Below the pieces are notes generated by a model. The model had not been told where the DNA came from. It saw only the letters and a program-made list of their open reading frames with translations, and did not search any database. Below are positions 16,217 to 23,874 of a stretch of DNA of 64,000 nucleotides, piece after piece. Location of the stretch: assembly GCA_963734065.1 (NCBI GenBank), contig CAVTFN010000003.1:620001-684000 (forward strand), given 5' to 3'. Position 1 is the stretch's first letter, and every line of letters begins with the position of its first letter. The stretch comes from DATBLE01 sp963734065 (GTDB lineage Bacteria; Actinomycetota; Thermoleophilia; Gaiellales; Gaiellaceae). Made by a program: the position numbers and the translations under genes.

Positions 16217-16834
16217 GTGAAGACGATGCGGACCATGGAGGTCAAGCAGTGCGCGATCTGCGAGCGCACGCTGCTCGTCGGAGAGCGGCCGCTCCGGTTC
16301 GCCCCGGACGGGGTGGACGACTTCGTCGACGTCTGCGTGCTCTGCCAGGACGTCGCGCTCGACCACGGCTGGATTCGGGAGGGCAGCCCGATGGGGCCTG
16401 CCGTACGGCACGCGCGGCGCCGGCGCACGCTCAGCCTGGCGGCGATCTTCGGCGCGCAGCGTCCGCCGGCCGCCGACCAGCTCGTCGCCGAGCCGATTCT
16501 CCGCCGCCTCTCCTCCGACGAGCAGGCGCAGATGGAGGCCGCGGCGCTCTTCAACGCCAGCGACGCCGTCCGCACCGTCGACGGGATCACCCGGAGCCTG
16601 GGCGAGCCGAAGGCGAGCATCGTCGTCCTGCCCGGGCCGAACACCGAGGTCGTGATCACGGTCGCCTGGGAGATCTCGTGGTACCAGTACCGGGTGAGCC
16701 CGGGCTCGCCGCAGCCCGTGCGGCTGGCCGAGCGCGGCCTCGAGCCCGGTGAGCTCGATTCGAAGTTCGCGGACTGGAACGCGCGCGTCGAGCCCGGGGC
16801 CGGGATCCTCCCCGATATCGAAAATTCCTTGTAG
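16217..16834 (+). CDS. Hypothetical protein with N-terminal CxxC pairs
   Basis: 205 aa from GTG 16217. Two Cys pairs (CAICERTLLVGERPLRF and VDVCVLCQDVAL) in the first 50 residues suggest a treble-clef or zinc-ribbon domain. The C-terminal half (ASIVVLPGPNTEVVITVAWEISWYQYRV) looks like a compact alpha-beta domain. TATAGT at 16202-16207 lies 9 nt upstream, so the leader must be very short. It precedes another small gene on the same strand. I recall no characterised homologue. Confidence 0.65.
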   Translation: MKTMRTMEVKQCAICERTLLVGERPLRFAPDGVDDFVDVCVLCQDVALDHGWIREGSPMGPAVRHARRRRTLSLAAIFGAQRPPAADQLVAEPILRRLSSDEQAQMEAAALFNASDAVRTVDGITRSLGEPKASIVVLPGPNTEVVITVAWEISWYQYRVSPGSPQPVRLAERGLEPGELDSKFADWNARVEPGAGILPDIENSL

Positions 16835-16891
16835 GACCCCTGGTATCCGGCCGATCCATTCGTACAATGAGATCGTGGGGATGAGGGGCAG

Positions 16892-17104
16892 ATGATCTAC
16901 TGCGTGATCCCGCCCGAGCTCGAGGACGAGCTCTACGAGCGGATGGTCGCCTACTACGCCGACAACCCGAACGTGACGGTGATCGTCGACCGCCGCTCGG
17001 GGCCCGACCGTCGCCGCGGACGCGCGTACGGCGGGATGCGGCAGCTGCGCGACCGCCGGCGGCTGCGCGCAGCCGGGACGTTCCCCGACGTCGACGTCGC
17101 CTAG
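16892..17104 (+). CDS. Conserved small hypothetical protein (70 aa)
   Basis: Starts MIYCVIPPELEDELYERMVAYYADNPNV, followed by VIVDRRSGPDRRRGR and a basic Arg-rich end. The DRR-x-DRR pattern is common in short actinobacterial and proteobacterial proteins of unknown function. TACAAT at 16863-16868 and ATGAGGGGCAG before the ATG give a plausible promoter and ribosome site. It lies between the Cys-pair protein and the aldehyde dehydrogenase. Confidence 0.6.
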   Translation: MIYCVIPPELEDELYERMVAYYADNPNVTVIVDRRSGPDRRRGRAYGGMRQLRDRRRLRAAGTFPDVDVA

Positions 17105-17135
17105 GCCTCTCTACCGACCTAGACCCTTTCCGATC

Positions 17136-17141
17136 TAGACT
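17136..17141 (+). promoter_or_regulatory. -10 box TAGACT of a leaderless promoter
   Basis: TAGACT ends exactly 6 nt before the ATG of the aldehyde dehydrogenase at 17148. Equivalent spacing is seen before 12863(-), 33484, 38405(-), 39783(-), 41332 and 52978. Confidence 0.55.
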
Positions 17142-17147
17142 CGTGGC

Positions 17148-18647
17148 ATGGCGGCCACGGGCACACGGACCTTCCAGAACTTCATCGGCGGCGAGTGGGT
17201 GGACGCCGCCTCCGGGGCGACGTTCGAGAGCACGAGCCCCGCGACCGGCGAGCCGATCGGGACGTTCCCGCTCTCGGGGCCGGAGGACGTCGACCGCGCG
17301 GTCGAGGCCGCGACGGCAGCCTACGAGGAATGGCGGCTCGTCCCGGCGCCGGCCCGCGGCGAGATCCTGTACCGCTTCGGCGCGCTCGTCCGGGAGCACA
17401 AGGACGAGCTGGCGCTGTTGATGTCGCGCGAGATGGGGAAGGTGCTGCCCGAGGCGGGCGGCGACGTCCAGGAAGCGATCGACATGAGCTTCTACATGGC
17501 GGGCGAGGGCCGGCGGCTGTTCGGCCAGACCACCCCGTCGGAGCTCCGCGACAAGTTCAACATGAGCGTGCGGATGCCGATCGGCGTGGTCGGCGTGATC
17601 ACGCCGTGGAACTTCCCGATCGCGATCCCGTCGTGGAAGATCGCCCCGGCGCTCGTCTGCGGGAACACAGTCGTCTTCAAGCCGGCGACCGACACGCCGG
17701 CTCTGGGTGAGCGGTTCGTGGAACTGCTCGTCGAGGCAGGCGTGCCGCCGGGCGTCGTCAACGTCGTCCACGGCGGCGGCGGCGCGGTCGGCGAGCGTCT
17801 GGTCCAGCATCCGGACGTGCCCGTGATCACGCTCACCGGCTCGCGCGAGACCGGCGTCGCGGTGATGCGCGCGGCGGCGGACAACCTCAAGCACGTCCAC
17901 CTCGAGCTCGGCGGCAAGAACGCGGTGATCGTCCTCGACGACGCCGACCTCGACCTGGCCGCCGACGGGATCATCTGGTCGGCGTTCGGCACCTCCGGCC
18001 AGCGCTGCACCGCCGCCAGCCGGGTGATCGTCCACCGGAAGGTGTACGGCGAGCTCCAGTCCAGGCTGGTCGCCGCGGCCGAGAAGCTTCGCCTCGGCCC
18101 CGGGTGGGAGGCGGACACGGACGTCGGGCCGGTGATCAACGACCGGGCGCTCGAGAAGATCCACTCGTACACCGGCATCGGCCGGGACGAGGGGGCGACG
18201 CTCCTGACCGGCGGCGAGGTGGCACGCGGCGACGGCCTCGAGCGCGGCTTCTTCTACCGGCCGACGATCTTCGGCGACGTCGAGCCGGGGATGCGCGTCG
18301 CGCAGGAGGAGATCTTCGGCCCGACCACTGCGCTGATCCCGGTGCAGGACACCGACGAGGCGATCCGGGTCGCGAACGGCGTCCGCTTCGGCCTCTCGTC
18401 GTCGATCTTCACCCGCGACGTGAACATCGCCTTCCGCGCGATGCGAGACCTCGTCACCGGGATCACCTACGTGAACGCCGGCACGATCGGCGCCGAGGTG
18501 CACCTGCCGTTCGGCGGGGTGAAGGAGACCGGCAACGGCCACCGCGAGGCGGGCCAGGCCGCTCTCGACGTCTTCACCGAGTGGAAGTCGATCTACGTCG
18601 ACTACTCGGGCAAGCTGCAGCGCGCCCAGATCGACAACGCCGAGTAG
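17148..18647 (+). CDS. NAD(P)+-dependent aldehyde dehydrogenase
   Basis: A 499-aa ALDH-superfamily enzyme that oxidises an aldehyde to the acid. The general base Glu lies at about residue 253 in HLELGGKNAV and the nucleophile Cys at about 287 in GTSGQRCTAASR; the cofactor motif GSRETG is also present. Overall it resembles semialdehyde dehydrogenases of the alpha-ketoglutarate-semialdehyde or aminoadipate-semialdehyde/P6C group, but the substrate cannot be fixed from sequence alone. Monocistronic, probably leaderless, followed by composite repeat R2. Confidence 0.9.
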   Translation: MAATGTRTFQNFIGGEWVDAASGATFESTSPATGEPIGTFPLSGPEDVDRAVEAATAAYEEWRLVPAPARGEILYRFGALVREHKDELALLMSREMGKVLPEAGGDVQEAIDMSFYMAGEGRRLFGQTTPSELRDKFNMSVRMPIGVVGVITPWNFPIAIPSWKIAPALVCGNTVVFKPATDTPALGERFVELLVEAGVPPGVVNVVHGGGGAVGERLVQHPDVPVITLTGSRETGVAVMRAAADNLKHVHLELGGKNAVIVLDDADLDLAADGIIWSAFGTSGQRCTAASRVIVHRKVYGELQSRLVAAAEKLRLGPGWEADTDVGPVINDRALEKIHSYTGIGRDEGATLLTGGEVARGDGLERGFFYRPTIFGDVEPGMRVAQEEIFGPTTALIPVQDTDEAIRVANGVRFGLSSSIFTRDVNIAFRAMRDLVTGITYVNAGTIGAEVHLPFGGVKETGNGHREAGQAALDVFTEWKSIYVDYSGKLQRAQIDNAE

Positions 18648-18652
18648 TCGAA

Positions 18653-18735
18653 GGGACTGTCCCCGAAGGGGACTGTCCCCAAAGAAGCGAAGTGCCCGCA
18701 GCCTTCAGGGTCAGACCCCTCCGGGGTCAGACCCT
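18653..18735. repeat. Composite palindromic repeat R2
   Basis: GGGACTGTCCCC twice (separated by GAA), then about 28 nt ending AGCCTTCA, then GGGTCAGACCCC-T-CCGGGGTCAGACCC. It fills the gap between two convergent genes and could serve as a bidirectional terminator. Shares AGCCTTCAGGGTCAGACCCC with R1. Confidence 0.78.
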
Positions 18736-18740
18736 ACGAT

Positions 18741-19187
18741 CTAGCTGTACTCGCGGGCCAGTGCCCGGTGCAGCTCGACCTGGTCGACCACCACGAGGGT
18801 GACCTTCCCGCCGAGCAGTGCGCGCAGCTCGTCGCAGGCGCCGACGTCGGTGGGGTCGGCGACGCCGACGAGCAGGCGGTCGTCGTCGAGCACGCGGATC
18901 GGGATGGCGCCGCGGTTCCTTGCCTCGGCCGGGGCGAGGCGCTCGACCGCCGCGCGCTCGATCTCGCTGGAATCGAGGTCGACGAACTCGAGCTCGTACT
19001 GCTCCGCGAGCGCACGCGAGATGTCCGACGACTCGACCCAGCCCCACTGGACGAGGAGCTCGCCGAGTCGCAGGCCGGTTCCCTGCTGGTCGATGAGAGC
19101 GAGCTCGAGCTGCTCGTTCGTGATCAGCTCTTCGCGCACGAGCAGGGCACCGAGCGGAAGCCAGGCCGGCTTGTGTGCGGGAAGCAT
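18741..19187 (-). CDS. Stand-alone MshEN (GspE/PilB N-terminal) domain protein
   Basis: 148 aa. The arrangement LGALLVREELITNEQLELALIDQQ, RLGELLVQWGWVESSDISRALAEQY, VDLDSSEIERAAVERLAPAEARNRGAIPIRVLDD, LLVGVADPTD is the MshEN/T2SSE_N domain that precedes the ATPase of type II secretion and type IV pilus motors, where it can bind c-di-GMP. Here no ATPase domain follows, so it is an orphan regulator or a remnant. The ATG at 19187 begins the conserved part. A longer upstream frame overlaps RNase HI and is not supported. Confidence 0.75.
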   Translation of the reverse strand: MLPAHKPAWLPLGALLVREELITNEQLELALIDQQGTGLRLGELLVQWGWVESSDISRALAEQYELEFVDLDSSEIERAAVERLAPAEARNRGAIPIRVLDDDRLLVGVADPTDVGACDELRALLGGKVTLVVVDQVELHRALAREYS

Positions 19188-19276
19188 CACCTGCTGTATC
19201 GGCCGGATGCCCCCTGTTCTAAACCCCCGACGAGCGAGGGATGTCGTCCGGCGCCGGGAGGACGATGATTGGAGAC

Positions 19277-19474
19277 ATGAGGGGCGTTCCACGGAACGGC
19301 GATGCAGCACGGCTCGACCGGGCGCTCGACCGCCTGGCCGAGGCGTGCGAGCTGACCGCCCGGCGGAGCGAGGCGATCGAGGAACGCCGCGCCGCCGTCC
19401 GGGCCCGCCTCGAGCACGAGCTGGGCTCGGAGCTGACCAGGAAGCTGCTCTCCGGCCTCGCGCACGCCGCGTAA
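19277..19474 (+). CDS. Small helical hypothetical protein (65 aa)
   Basis: Begins MRGVPRNGDAARLDRALDRLAEACELTARRS and continues as a charged helix ending GSELTRKLLSGLAHAA. It is predicted coiled coil-like. Alternative in-frame starts lie at 19241 and 19265. It ends 10 nt before the RNase HI GTG, so co-expression is possible. No family recognised. Confidence 0.45.
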   Translation: MRGVPRNGDAARLDRALDRLAEACELTARRSEAIEERRAAVRARLEHELGSELTRKLLSGLAHAA

Positions 19475-19484
19475 CCTGCTGCGG

Positions 19485-19889
19485 GTGAAGGCCCGCCTCT
19501 TCACCGACGGCGGCGCGCGGGGGAACCCCGGCCCGGCGGCCGCTGCGTTCGTTCTCGAGGCCGAGGACGGCACTGTCCTCGAGGCCCGCGGCACGGCGAT
19601 CGGCGTGGCGACCAACAACGTCGCCGAGTACCGCGCGCTGGTCGACGGCCTTCGCCGCGCGTCGGAGCTCGGCGTGAGCGAGCTCGAGGTGGTCTCGGAC
19701 TCCGAGCTGATCGTCAAGCAGATGCGCGGCGAGTACCGCGTGAAGAACGAGGCGCTGCGAGCGCTCCATCGGGAGGCCGGGGCGCTTGCCGACGCGATCG
19801 GCCACGTGACGTACACGGCGGTTCGGCGGGAGCACAACGAACTCGCCGACCGCCTCGTCAACGAGGCGCTGGACTCGGCGTCGTACTAG
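19485..19889 (+). CDS. RNase HI-family ribonuclease H
   Basis: 134 aa; cleaves RNA in RNA-DNA hybrids. Conserved acidic residues appear in order: Asp in FTDGGARGNPGPAAAA, Glu in NNVAEYRALVDGL, Asp in VVSDSELIVKQMRGEY, and a final Asp in REHNELADRLVNEAL. Its length matches the short bacterial RNase HI-like proteins that in actinobacteria are sometimes fused to CobC. GTG start, with TAACCT 7 nt upstream, suggesting a leaderless transcript. It ends 47 nt before tRNA-Gly. Confidence 0.9.
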   Translation: MKARLFTDGGARGNPGPAAAAFVLEAEDGTVLEARGTAIGVATNNVAEYRALVDGLRRASELGVSELEVVSDSELIVKQMRGEYRVKNEALRALHREAGALADAIGHVTYTAVRREHNELADRLVNEALDSASY

Positions 19890-19936
19890 GCCGGCCAACG
19901 GCGACCCCGGAGGGCCGGGGCTATACTGACCGCCGC

Positions 19937-20010
19937 GCGGATGTAGCTCAGTTGGCTAGAGCGTCTGCTTGCCATGCAGAAGGTCGAGGGTTCGAGTCCC
20001 TTCATCCGCT
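19937..20010 (+). tRNA. tRNA-Gly (GCC)
   Basis: A complete cloverleaf: acceptor GCGGATG/CATCCGC, D-arm GCTC/GAGC, anticodon arm TCTGC-TTGCCAT-GCAGA with anticodon GCC, T-arm GAGGG-TTCGAGT-CCCTT, discriminator T. CCA is not encoded. A TATACT -10 hexamer lies at 19922-19927. Its 3' part from the anticodon loop on is the left end of the island described here. Confidence 0.95.
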
Positions 20011-20011
20011 C
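19968..20011 (+). repeat. attL: 44-bp direct repeat inside tRNA-Gly
   Basis: Starts CTTGCCATGCAGAAGG and runs to the end of the tRNA plus one base. An identical 44-bp copy lies at 31481-31524. Site-specific recombination within a tRNA 3' part by a tyrosine integrase produces exactly this arrangement. Confidence 0.85.
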
Positions 20012-20020
20012 CTCAGAAAG

Positions 20021-20040
20021 CCCCGCTCGGCGGGGTTTTT
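20021..20040 (+). terminator. Rho-independent terminator after tRNA-Gly
   Basis: CCCCGC-TCG-GCGGGG followed by TTTTTC, 10 nt after the tRNA. Because the attachment core ends at 20011, this hairpin belongs to the island and replaces the original terminator, now seen beyond attR. Confidence 0.8.
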
Positions 20041-20225
20041 CTTCGGCCGGAGCGAACACATCCTCGCACCGCGGCTCCGATAGTCAGCCTCTAGTCAGCC
20101 TTCACTACTAGATGTGCGGCCGCCAGGCGGCGCCGCCCTTTGGTCGGAACGTTGTCCGCCCGCCGGCCCCGACAAGGCTAGACCGTGATCGTGCGCCGGA
20201 CTAGTGGCGGTTCAGGACATGCCGG

Positions 20226-20435
20226 TTAAGCGCGAGGCCGCTTTCGTCGTCCGCCTCGCGGCAAGACGTACCAAAGAACGAGGGCCACAGCGACGACAGC
20301 CACCGCAATTGCGACGACTGCGACTGTGGAAGCGGCCACGATCACACCGCGGTTATATCCCGCTTCCCCGCCATTCAACCTCAGGGCGCCTGAGAAGCCA
20401 CCCCTGCACCGCTCCGCGATCTGAGCCCACGACAT
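20226..20435 (-). CDS. Small single-TM protein (69 aa), uncertain
   Basis: From the ATG at 20435 the frame reads MSWAQIAERCRGGFSGALRL, then a strong hydrophobic stretch (GVIVAASTVAVVAIAVAVVAV) and a basic end (PRGGRRKRPRA). One TM helix with a positive-inside tail is consistent with a small phage membrane protein. Longer upstream starts are possible. It is the gene nearest attL, the place where an integrase would normally be found. Confidence 0.4.
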   Translation of the reverse strand: MSWAQIAERCRGGFSGALRLNGGEAGYNRGVIVAASTVAVVAIAVAVVAVALVLWYVLPRGGRRKRPRA

Positions 20436-20491
20436 TCCTTCAGCCTTGAAGTCGGCGTGCCTCTTCGCAGTGGACGTCCGGAGTGGGCCGC

Positions 20492-20572
20492 CTAGGCGCT
20501 GATCCAGAGTCCAACTCCCAGCAGCACCGCCAGCAGGACCGCTGCCACCGCCGCCCACAGGACAGGAACCAT
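20492..20572 (-). CDS. Very small membrane peptide (26 aa), coupled
   Basis: MVPVLWAAVAAVLLAVLLGV continuing GLWISA, a single hydrophobic helix. Its ATG overlaps the TAA of the upstream 68-aa gene (TAATG), a layout that favours re-initiation. So short a frame could be chance, but the strict hydrophobicity and overlap argue for expression. Confidence 0.35.
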   Translation of the reverse strand: MVPVLWAAVAAVLLAVLLGVGLWISA

Positions 20573-20778
20573 TACTGCGCCCTGGGGGTAACGGGCGTTA
20601 ACCGCTCGTCCTCGCCGGCGATGTGGCCGTGGACGCAGCAGTAGCCTCGGGCAGCGTACTCTCGGATCAGGTCAGGCCGGACCCACGTCCCAGGCTCGTC
20701 ATGCTCGCACGGCAAGGGTCCGCGCCCTTCGATAACGGGCTCCGCCGTCTCCGCGTGGAGACGCGTGCTTGCTTCCAT
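20572..20778 (-). CDS. Small Cys-containing hypothetical protein (68 aa)
   Basis: From ATG 20778, with purine-rich GAGGGAGAGG upstream: MEASTRLHAETAEPVIEGRG, PLPCEHDEPGTWVRPDLIRE, YAARGYCCVHGHIAGEDERL. The Cys and His residues (CEHDE, CCVHGH) could bind a metal. No family recognised; the size and place suit an island accessory gene. Confidence 0.45.
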   Translation of the reverse strand: MEASTRLHAETAEPVIEGRGPLPCEHDEPGTWVRPDLIREYAARGYCCVHGHIAGEDERLTPVTPRAQ

Positions 20779-21012
20779 AGCCTCTCCCTCTTCGCCACAG
20801 TGCCGAGACGACATGTTCGGTGTCGTCCTCGACCTAGGCATCCAGTCTTACCCCTCAAAATAGGGGAGAAGGCACTCGGGCGGACGAGTCCAAACAGATT
20901 GCAAACAACAGGCGGCCTTAGTCCAGCGGGCTGCCTTTGCGCCCTCACGGCAGCGGGCGTCGTGATCTCGACGGCAACCGGACGCCACCCGCCGAGCGCA
21001 CCAGCCGCGAAC

Positions 21013-21264
21013 TCACTTGCGCCGGCGTTCCTTCGCGAGCAGTGCTTGAAGAGGGTTCGAGCCCGCCGTGGCACCAGGACCTCCGCCGACCGCCGGGAGA
21101 CCTCGAAGCGAGCCTGGCGAAGGCACGACGACACGTCCCGGCTGCCGACGCACAAGCTCGGCCTCGGCCTCGAGGACGTCGTCGAGTGCGGGCGGCGCGG
21201 GAAGGTGGCCGCCGCGTCGGTCGCCGCGCAGATGGGGCAGGAGCCTCGCATCGTCGAGCGACAT
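21013..21264 (-). CDS. Hypothetical protein divergent from the HTH gene (83 aa)
   Basis: MSLDDARLLPHLRGDRRGGH, LEAEAELVRRQPGRVVVPSP, then a Gly-rich stretch and NPLQALLAKERRRK. Codon third positions are strongly G/C in this frame, which favours it over overlapping frames. It reads away from the excisionase-like gene. No family recognised. Confidence 0.4.
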   Translation of the reverse strand: MSLDDARLLPHLRGDRRGGHLPAPPALDDVLEAEAELVRRQPGRVVVPSPGSLRGLPAVGGGPGATAGSNPLQALLAKERRRK

Positions 21265-21333
21265 AGGCCTCGGCCTCACGGTCGGATTGTTGTACGCAGG
21301 ACGACCGACAGGCTCTATATCATCCTAGAATAA

Positions 21334-21534
21334 ATGCAGACTCACCATAGCGAAAACAACCTACTGCACGTGAAGGAAGCCGCGGTCGAGCTCGGCCAAC
21401 ACGAGGTCAGCGTCCGCCGGCACATCCGAGAGGGCCGCCTCCGCGCCGTCCGCCTCGGCCCCAACGGCCGCGTCCGCATCCGTCGCGCTGACCTCGACGA
21501 GTTCCTGCGCCCATACAGCGAGAACGAGAAGTAG
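21334..21534 (+). CDS. Excisionase-like helix-turn-helix protein (HTH_17 family)
   Basis: 66 aa. The core LLHVKEAAVELGQHEVSVRRHIREGRLRAVRLGPNGRVRIRRADLDEFL is the MerR/excisionase-type winged helix: an HTH, then RLGPNGRVRI beta-wing, then the DLDEFL helix. Such proteins assist excision by bending DNA near attachment sites or act as small regulators in actinobacterial prophages. It opens the plus-strand phage-like block, with the protease starting 10 nt later. It is the only recombination-related gene seen in the island. Confidence 0.8.
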   Translation: MQTHHSENNLLHVKEAAVELGQHEVSVRRHIREGRLRAVRLGPNGRVRIRRADLDEFLRPYSENEK

Positions 21535-21543
21535 AGAGACAGC

Positions 21544-22320
21544 GTGCTCCGCTTCGATGATCCCGCTGGCCGTGTCCTCGAGGCCTTCATCATCGGCTTC
21601 GACGAGGTCGTCAGCCGCGATGACAGCGGCACATACCGCGAGCGGTTCTCCCGAGGCCTGTTCCGTGAGCAGATCGAATCGAAGAGCCCGCTGCGCATCT
21701 GGTTCGACCTCCAGCATCAGAAGGACACGGTCGTCGGCCACGCGGTCGACCTGCGCCAGCTCGAAGCAGGCGTGTTCGGCAGTTTCGCCATCCACGCTGG
21801 CATCGTCGGCGACAAGGTGCTCGAGGCTGTCCGTTCGGGTCTCACCAGCGTCTCGATCAAAGCGACCGAGCTCCGCTCACGCGAGGTCGACGGGGTCAAG
21901 TACCGGAAGAAAGCCCACCTGACGGCCGTGTCGCTTGTCGCCGACCCGGGCTACCCGAACGCGGAGGTGTTCGGGATCCGCAGGGCGAGGCGCGAAGAGC
22001 AGGCTGGCCCGGCTTCGCCCGCCGAGTTCTTGTTGTGGGAGATGGAGCAGCGTGACGGAAAGCTCGGTGCGCTCCAGTTCGTCTACCTGGACGAGGCGCT
22101 TGAGATGCAGAGGGAGCGGCGCCGCTCGGGCGGATCCAACCGCTCGTTCGAAACGGATCCGCTCTACCAGCAGGTCACGAAGCTGCGCCAGCAGAACGCC
22201 GAGCTGCTCGCCGAGTTGCGCGCCGAGCTCGAGGCCGCAACGGCGCCGAGCCCTGCCGACGAGACGCTCGGGCCGCGGGTGCTGCACCGTGATTGCGGCG
22301 AGGTCTTCGCGGTCCGCTGA
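21544..22320 (+). CDS. HK97-family phage prohead protease
   Basis: 258 aa, GTG start. The first 170 residues match the HK97 prohead protease (peptidase U35) pattern: an IIGFDEVVSRDDSGTYRERFSRGLF N-terminus, IWFDLQHQKDTVVGHAV with the likely catalytic His, FAIHAGIVGDKVLEAVRSGLTSVSIKAT with the Ser in SVSI, and LTAVSLVADPGYPNAEVF. The C-terminal part is a coiled coil (QQVTKLRQQNAELLAELRAELEA) like a scaffold delta domain. In phages it matures the capsid; here no capsid or portal gene remains nearby. Confidence 0.78.
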   Translation: MLRFDDPAGRVLEAFIIGFDEVVSRDDSGTYRERFSRGLFREQIESKSPLRIWFDLQHQKDTVVGHAVDLRQLEAGVFGSFAIHAGIVGDKVLEAVRSGLTSVSIKATELRSREVDGVKYRKKAHLTAVSLVADPGYPNAEVFGIRRARREEQAGPASPAEFLLWEMEQRDGKLGALQFVYLDEALEMQRERRRSGGSNRSFETDPLYQQVTKLRQQNAELLAELRAELEAATAPSPADETLGPRVLHRDCGEVFAVR

Positions 22321-22381
22321 TGAGGGTGTGCACCGAAGATCGGCGGGCCGTAGTCACCCACCTCCTGACAGGCGACGGTCG

Positions 22382-22444
22382 GTGACTGCACTGACAACGA
22401 ATTGGCTGGGCATCCCGTTCTCGGATGCGCAGCTCCCCGCATGA
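22382..22444 (+). CDS. Possible 20-aa leader peptide coupled to the HNH gene
   Basis: GTG start at 22382; product VTALTTNWLGIPFSDAQLPA. Its TGA overlaps the ATG of the HNH gene (ATGA). It may exist only to deliver ribosomes to the next start. Too short to judge by composition. Confidence 0.25.
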   Translation: MTALTTNWLGIPFSDAQLPA

Positions 22445-22779
22445 GCGCGGCGAGGAAGAAGCACCAGTTAAGCCGGCACGCACGCGGCTACACCAACGCG
22501 CACGTCGCCCGACGCCGCCAACTCGAACCACTCGTCGCCACCGGCACAGTCAACTGCTGCCGCTGCGGCCAGCTGATCGAACCCGGACAGCCCTGGCACC
22601 TCGACCACCGAGACGACCGCCGCGGCTACCTCGGCCCCTCACACGCAACCTGCAACCTCCGCGCTGCTGCAGAAAAGACGAACGGCAAGAGAAAAGACCA
22701 TTCGTTGATCTGGTCACGGGTGTGGTTCGAGCCGATCCCGCCAAACGTCGTTCTCAGCAGTGACTTTGACGCGAGGTGA
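22441..22779 (+). CDS. HNH-like/endonuclease VII-type zinc protein
   Basis: 112 aa. CCRCGQLIEPGQPWHLDHRDDR, then GYLGPSHATCNLRAA, is an HNH nuclease layout: two Cys pairs (CRCG and the later THATCN-type Cys) hold a zinc, with an LDH catalytic His and a final N in the helix. Phages often carry such an HNH protein beside packaging genes, where it aids cos cleavage. The basic N-terminus would suit DNA binding. It is downstream of the protease in the plus-strand block. Confidence 0.75.
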   Translation: MSAARKKHQLSRHARGYTNAHVARRRQLEPLVATGTVNCCRCGQLIEPGQPWHLDHRDDRRGYLGPSHATCNLRAAAEKTNGKRKDHSLIWSRVWFEPIPPNVVLSSDFDAR

Positions 22780-22814
22780 AGCCGCGGTATGTCAACCGCA
22801 CTCGTTAGCCAGGT

Positions 22815-23255
22815 TCAGCCGCGCGGTTTCGGAACCCCGTCCGGGTTCCAGATGATCTCCCAAAGGTGGCCATCAGGATCGTGGAAGTAGCCGGAGTAGA
22901 TTCCCCACGGTCGTTCGTGGGCTGGGGTGACCGTGGCGCCCGCGGCCGCCGCGGTCTCCAGTAACTCGTCGACCTCGTCGCGGCTACGAACGAGTTGCGC
23001 GAGGCTGAACTCGCCGCTTTGTGGCGGCCCGACAGGAATCGCTGCGTCCTTGGCGAGATCGGCACGCGGGTACAGGTTGAGGAGCAGTCCGCCTTCGAGT
23101 TTGAACATCGCGATGGCGCCATTCGCGCCGGTCTTCTCGTCTGCCCACTGCGTTCCGACGACGCCTTTCGACTCGAGACCGAGACGGCGGTAGAACGCGA
23201 GCGCGCGTTCGAGGTCGGCCACGGCCAGGGTGATCACGTCCAGACGCGGTTCCAC
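22815..23255 (-). CDS. VOC-family (glyoxalase/bleomycin-resistance fold) protein
   Basis: 146 aa, GTG start at 23255. Two beta-alpha-beta-beta-beta units: LDVITLAVADLERALAFYRRLGLESK in the first, and PWGIYSGYFHDPDGHLWEIIWNP, with the typical DPDGHLWE metal-ligand Glu, in the second. Members bind or isomerise small molecules using a divalent metal. The island context suggests cargo. Codon use looks like the host's. Confidence 0.85.
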   Translation of the reverse strand: MEPRLDVITLAVADLERALAFYRRLGLESKGVVGTQWADEKTGANGAIAMFKLEGGLLLNLYPRADLAKDAAIPVGPPQSGEFSLAQLVRSRDEVDELLETAAAAGATVTPAHERPWGIYSGYFHDPDGHLWEIIWNPDGVPKPRG

Positions 23256-23376
23256 GGGGTCGTTTCTTACCCCCCGGTCGGTAGCTGAACCCGCAGTCGT
23301 CCGCGACTCGGATCGAGTAACAGGCCGCTCGATTGCCCGGGGATTCAGGAATGTTCCCTGACGTGGTGCTTGGCTC

Positions 23377-23874
23377 TCAATCGAGCAGCCGGAAGTAGCG
23401 CGCGATGGGCAGGAGGGTGAAGCCTGCCGTTTCGTATGCCGCTCGCGCGGGTGCGTGGCCTGGGTCGCCGCCAGTTTCGACGACGGCGATGTCCATGCCA
23501 CGACTCCGCATGTGCTCAGTCGCGACCTCCGTGAGCCGCGAGCTGATGCCGCGCCGTTGATAGTCCGGATCGACCCCAATGATGTCGATGACGCCCATCC
23601 GTTCGTTGAATGCGTTCAATGCGACCGCGACGAAACCGACTGGCCGTCCGTTCGCGACGGCCACGAAGACATCCCGCGCATCGCTCGTGCAGGACGATCT
23701 GACGGCGTCAGCCTGGCTTGCCTTCCAGTCCGGATGCAGGCGGAGAAAGATGGCGTCGCCAAGGACATCGCGCACGGACGCGAAGATGGGTTGCCACGCA
23801 CGCAGGGAGAACTCGACGATGGCCTCGAGGTCGTCCTCGCGGAACCCACGGATTTCGATCGCATCTTCGGTCAC
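23377..23874 (-). CDS. GNAT-family N-acetyltransferase
   Basis: 165 aa from GTG 23874, chosen because IEIRGFREDDLEAIVEFSLRAW is the usual GNAT beginning; an upstream ATG would add unrelated residues. The acetyl-CoA site is IIGVDPDYQRRGISSRLTEVA, the Q/RxxGxG/A-like motif A. A C-terminal DPGHAPARAAYETAGF matches the conserved Y-x-x-x-G-F ending. Substrate unknown. Confidence 0.85.
   Translation of the reverse strand: MTEDAIEIRGFREDDLEAIVEFSLRAWQPIFASVRDVLGDAIFLRLHPDWKASQADAVRSSCTSDARDVFVAVANGRPVGFVAVALNAFNERMGVIDIIGVDPDYQRRGISSRLTEVATEHMRSRGMDIAVVETGGDPGHAPARAAYETAGFTLLPIARYFRLLD

Noticed and set aside
20842..21012. Possible extra small genes in the interval before the excisionase-like gene
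   Set aside because: All frames are short, Arg/Pro-rich or lack starts; none could be supported.
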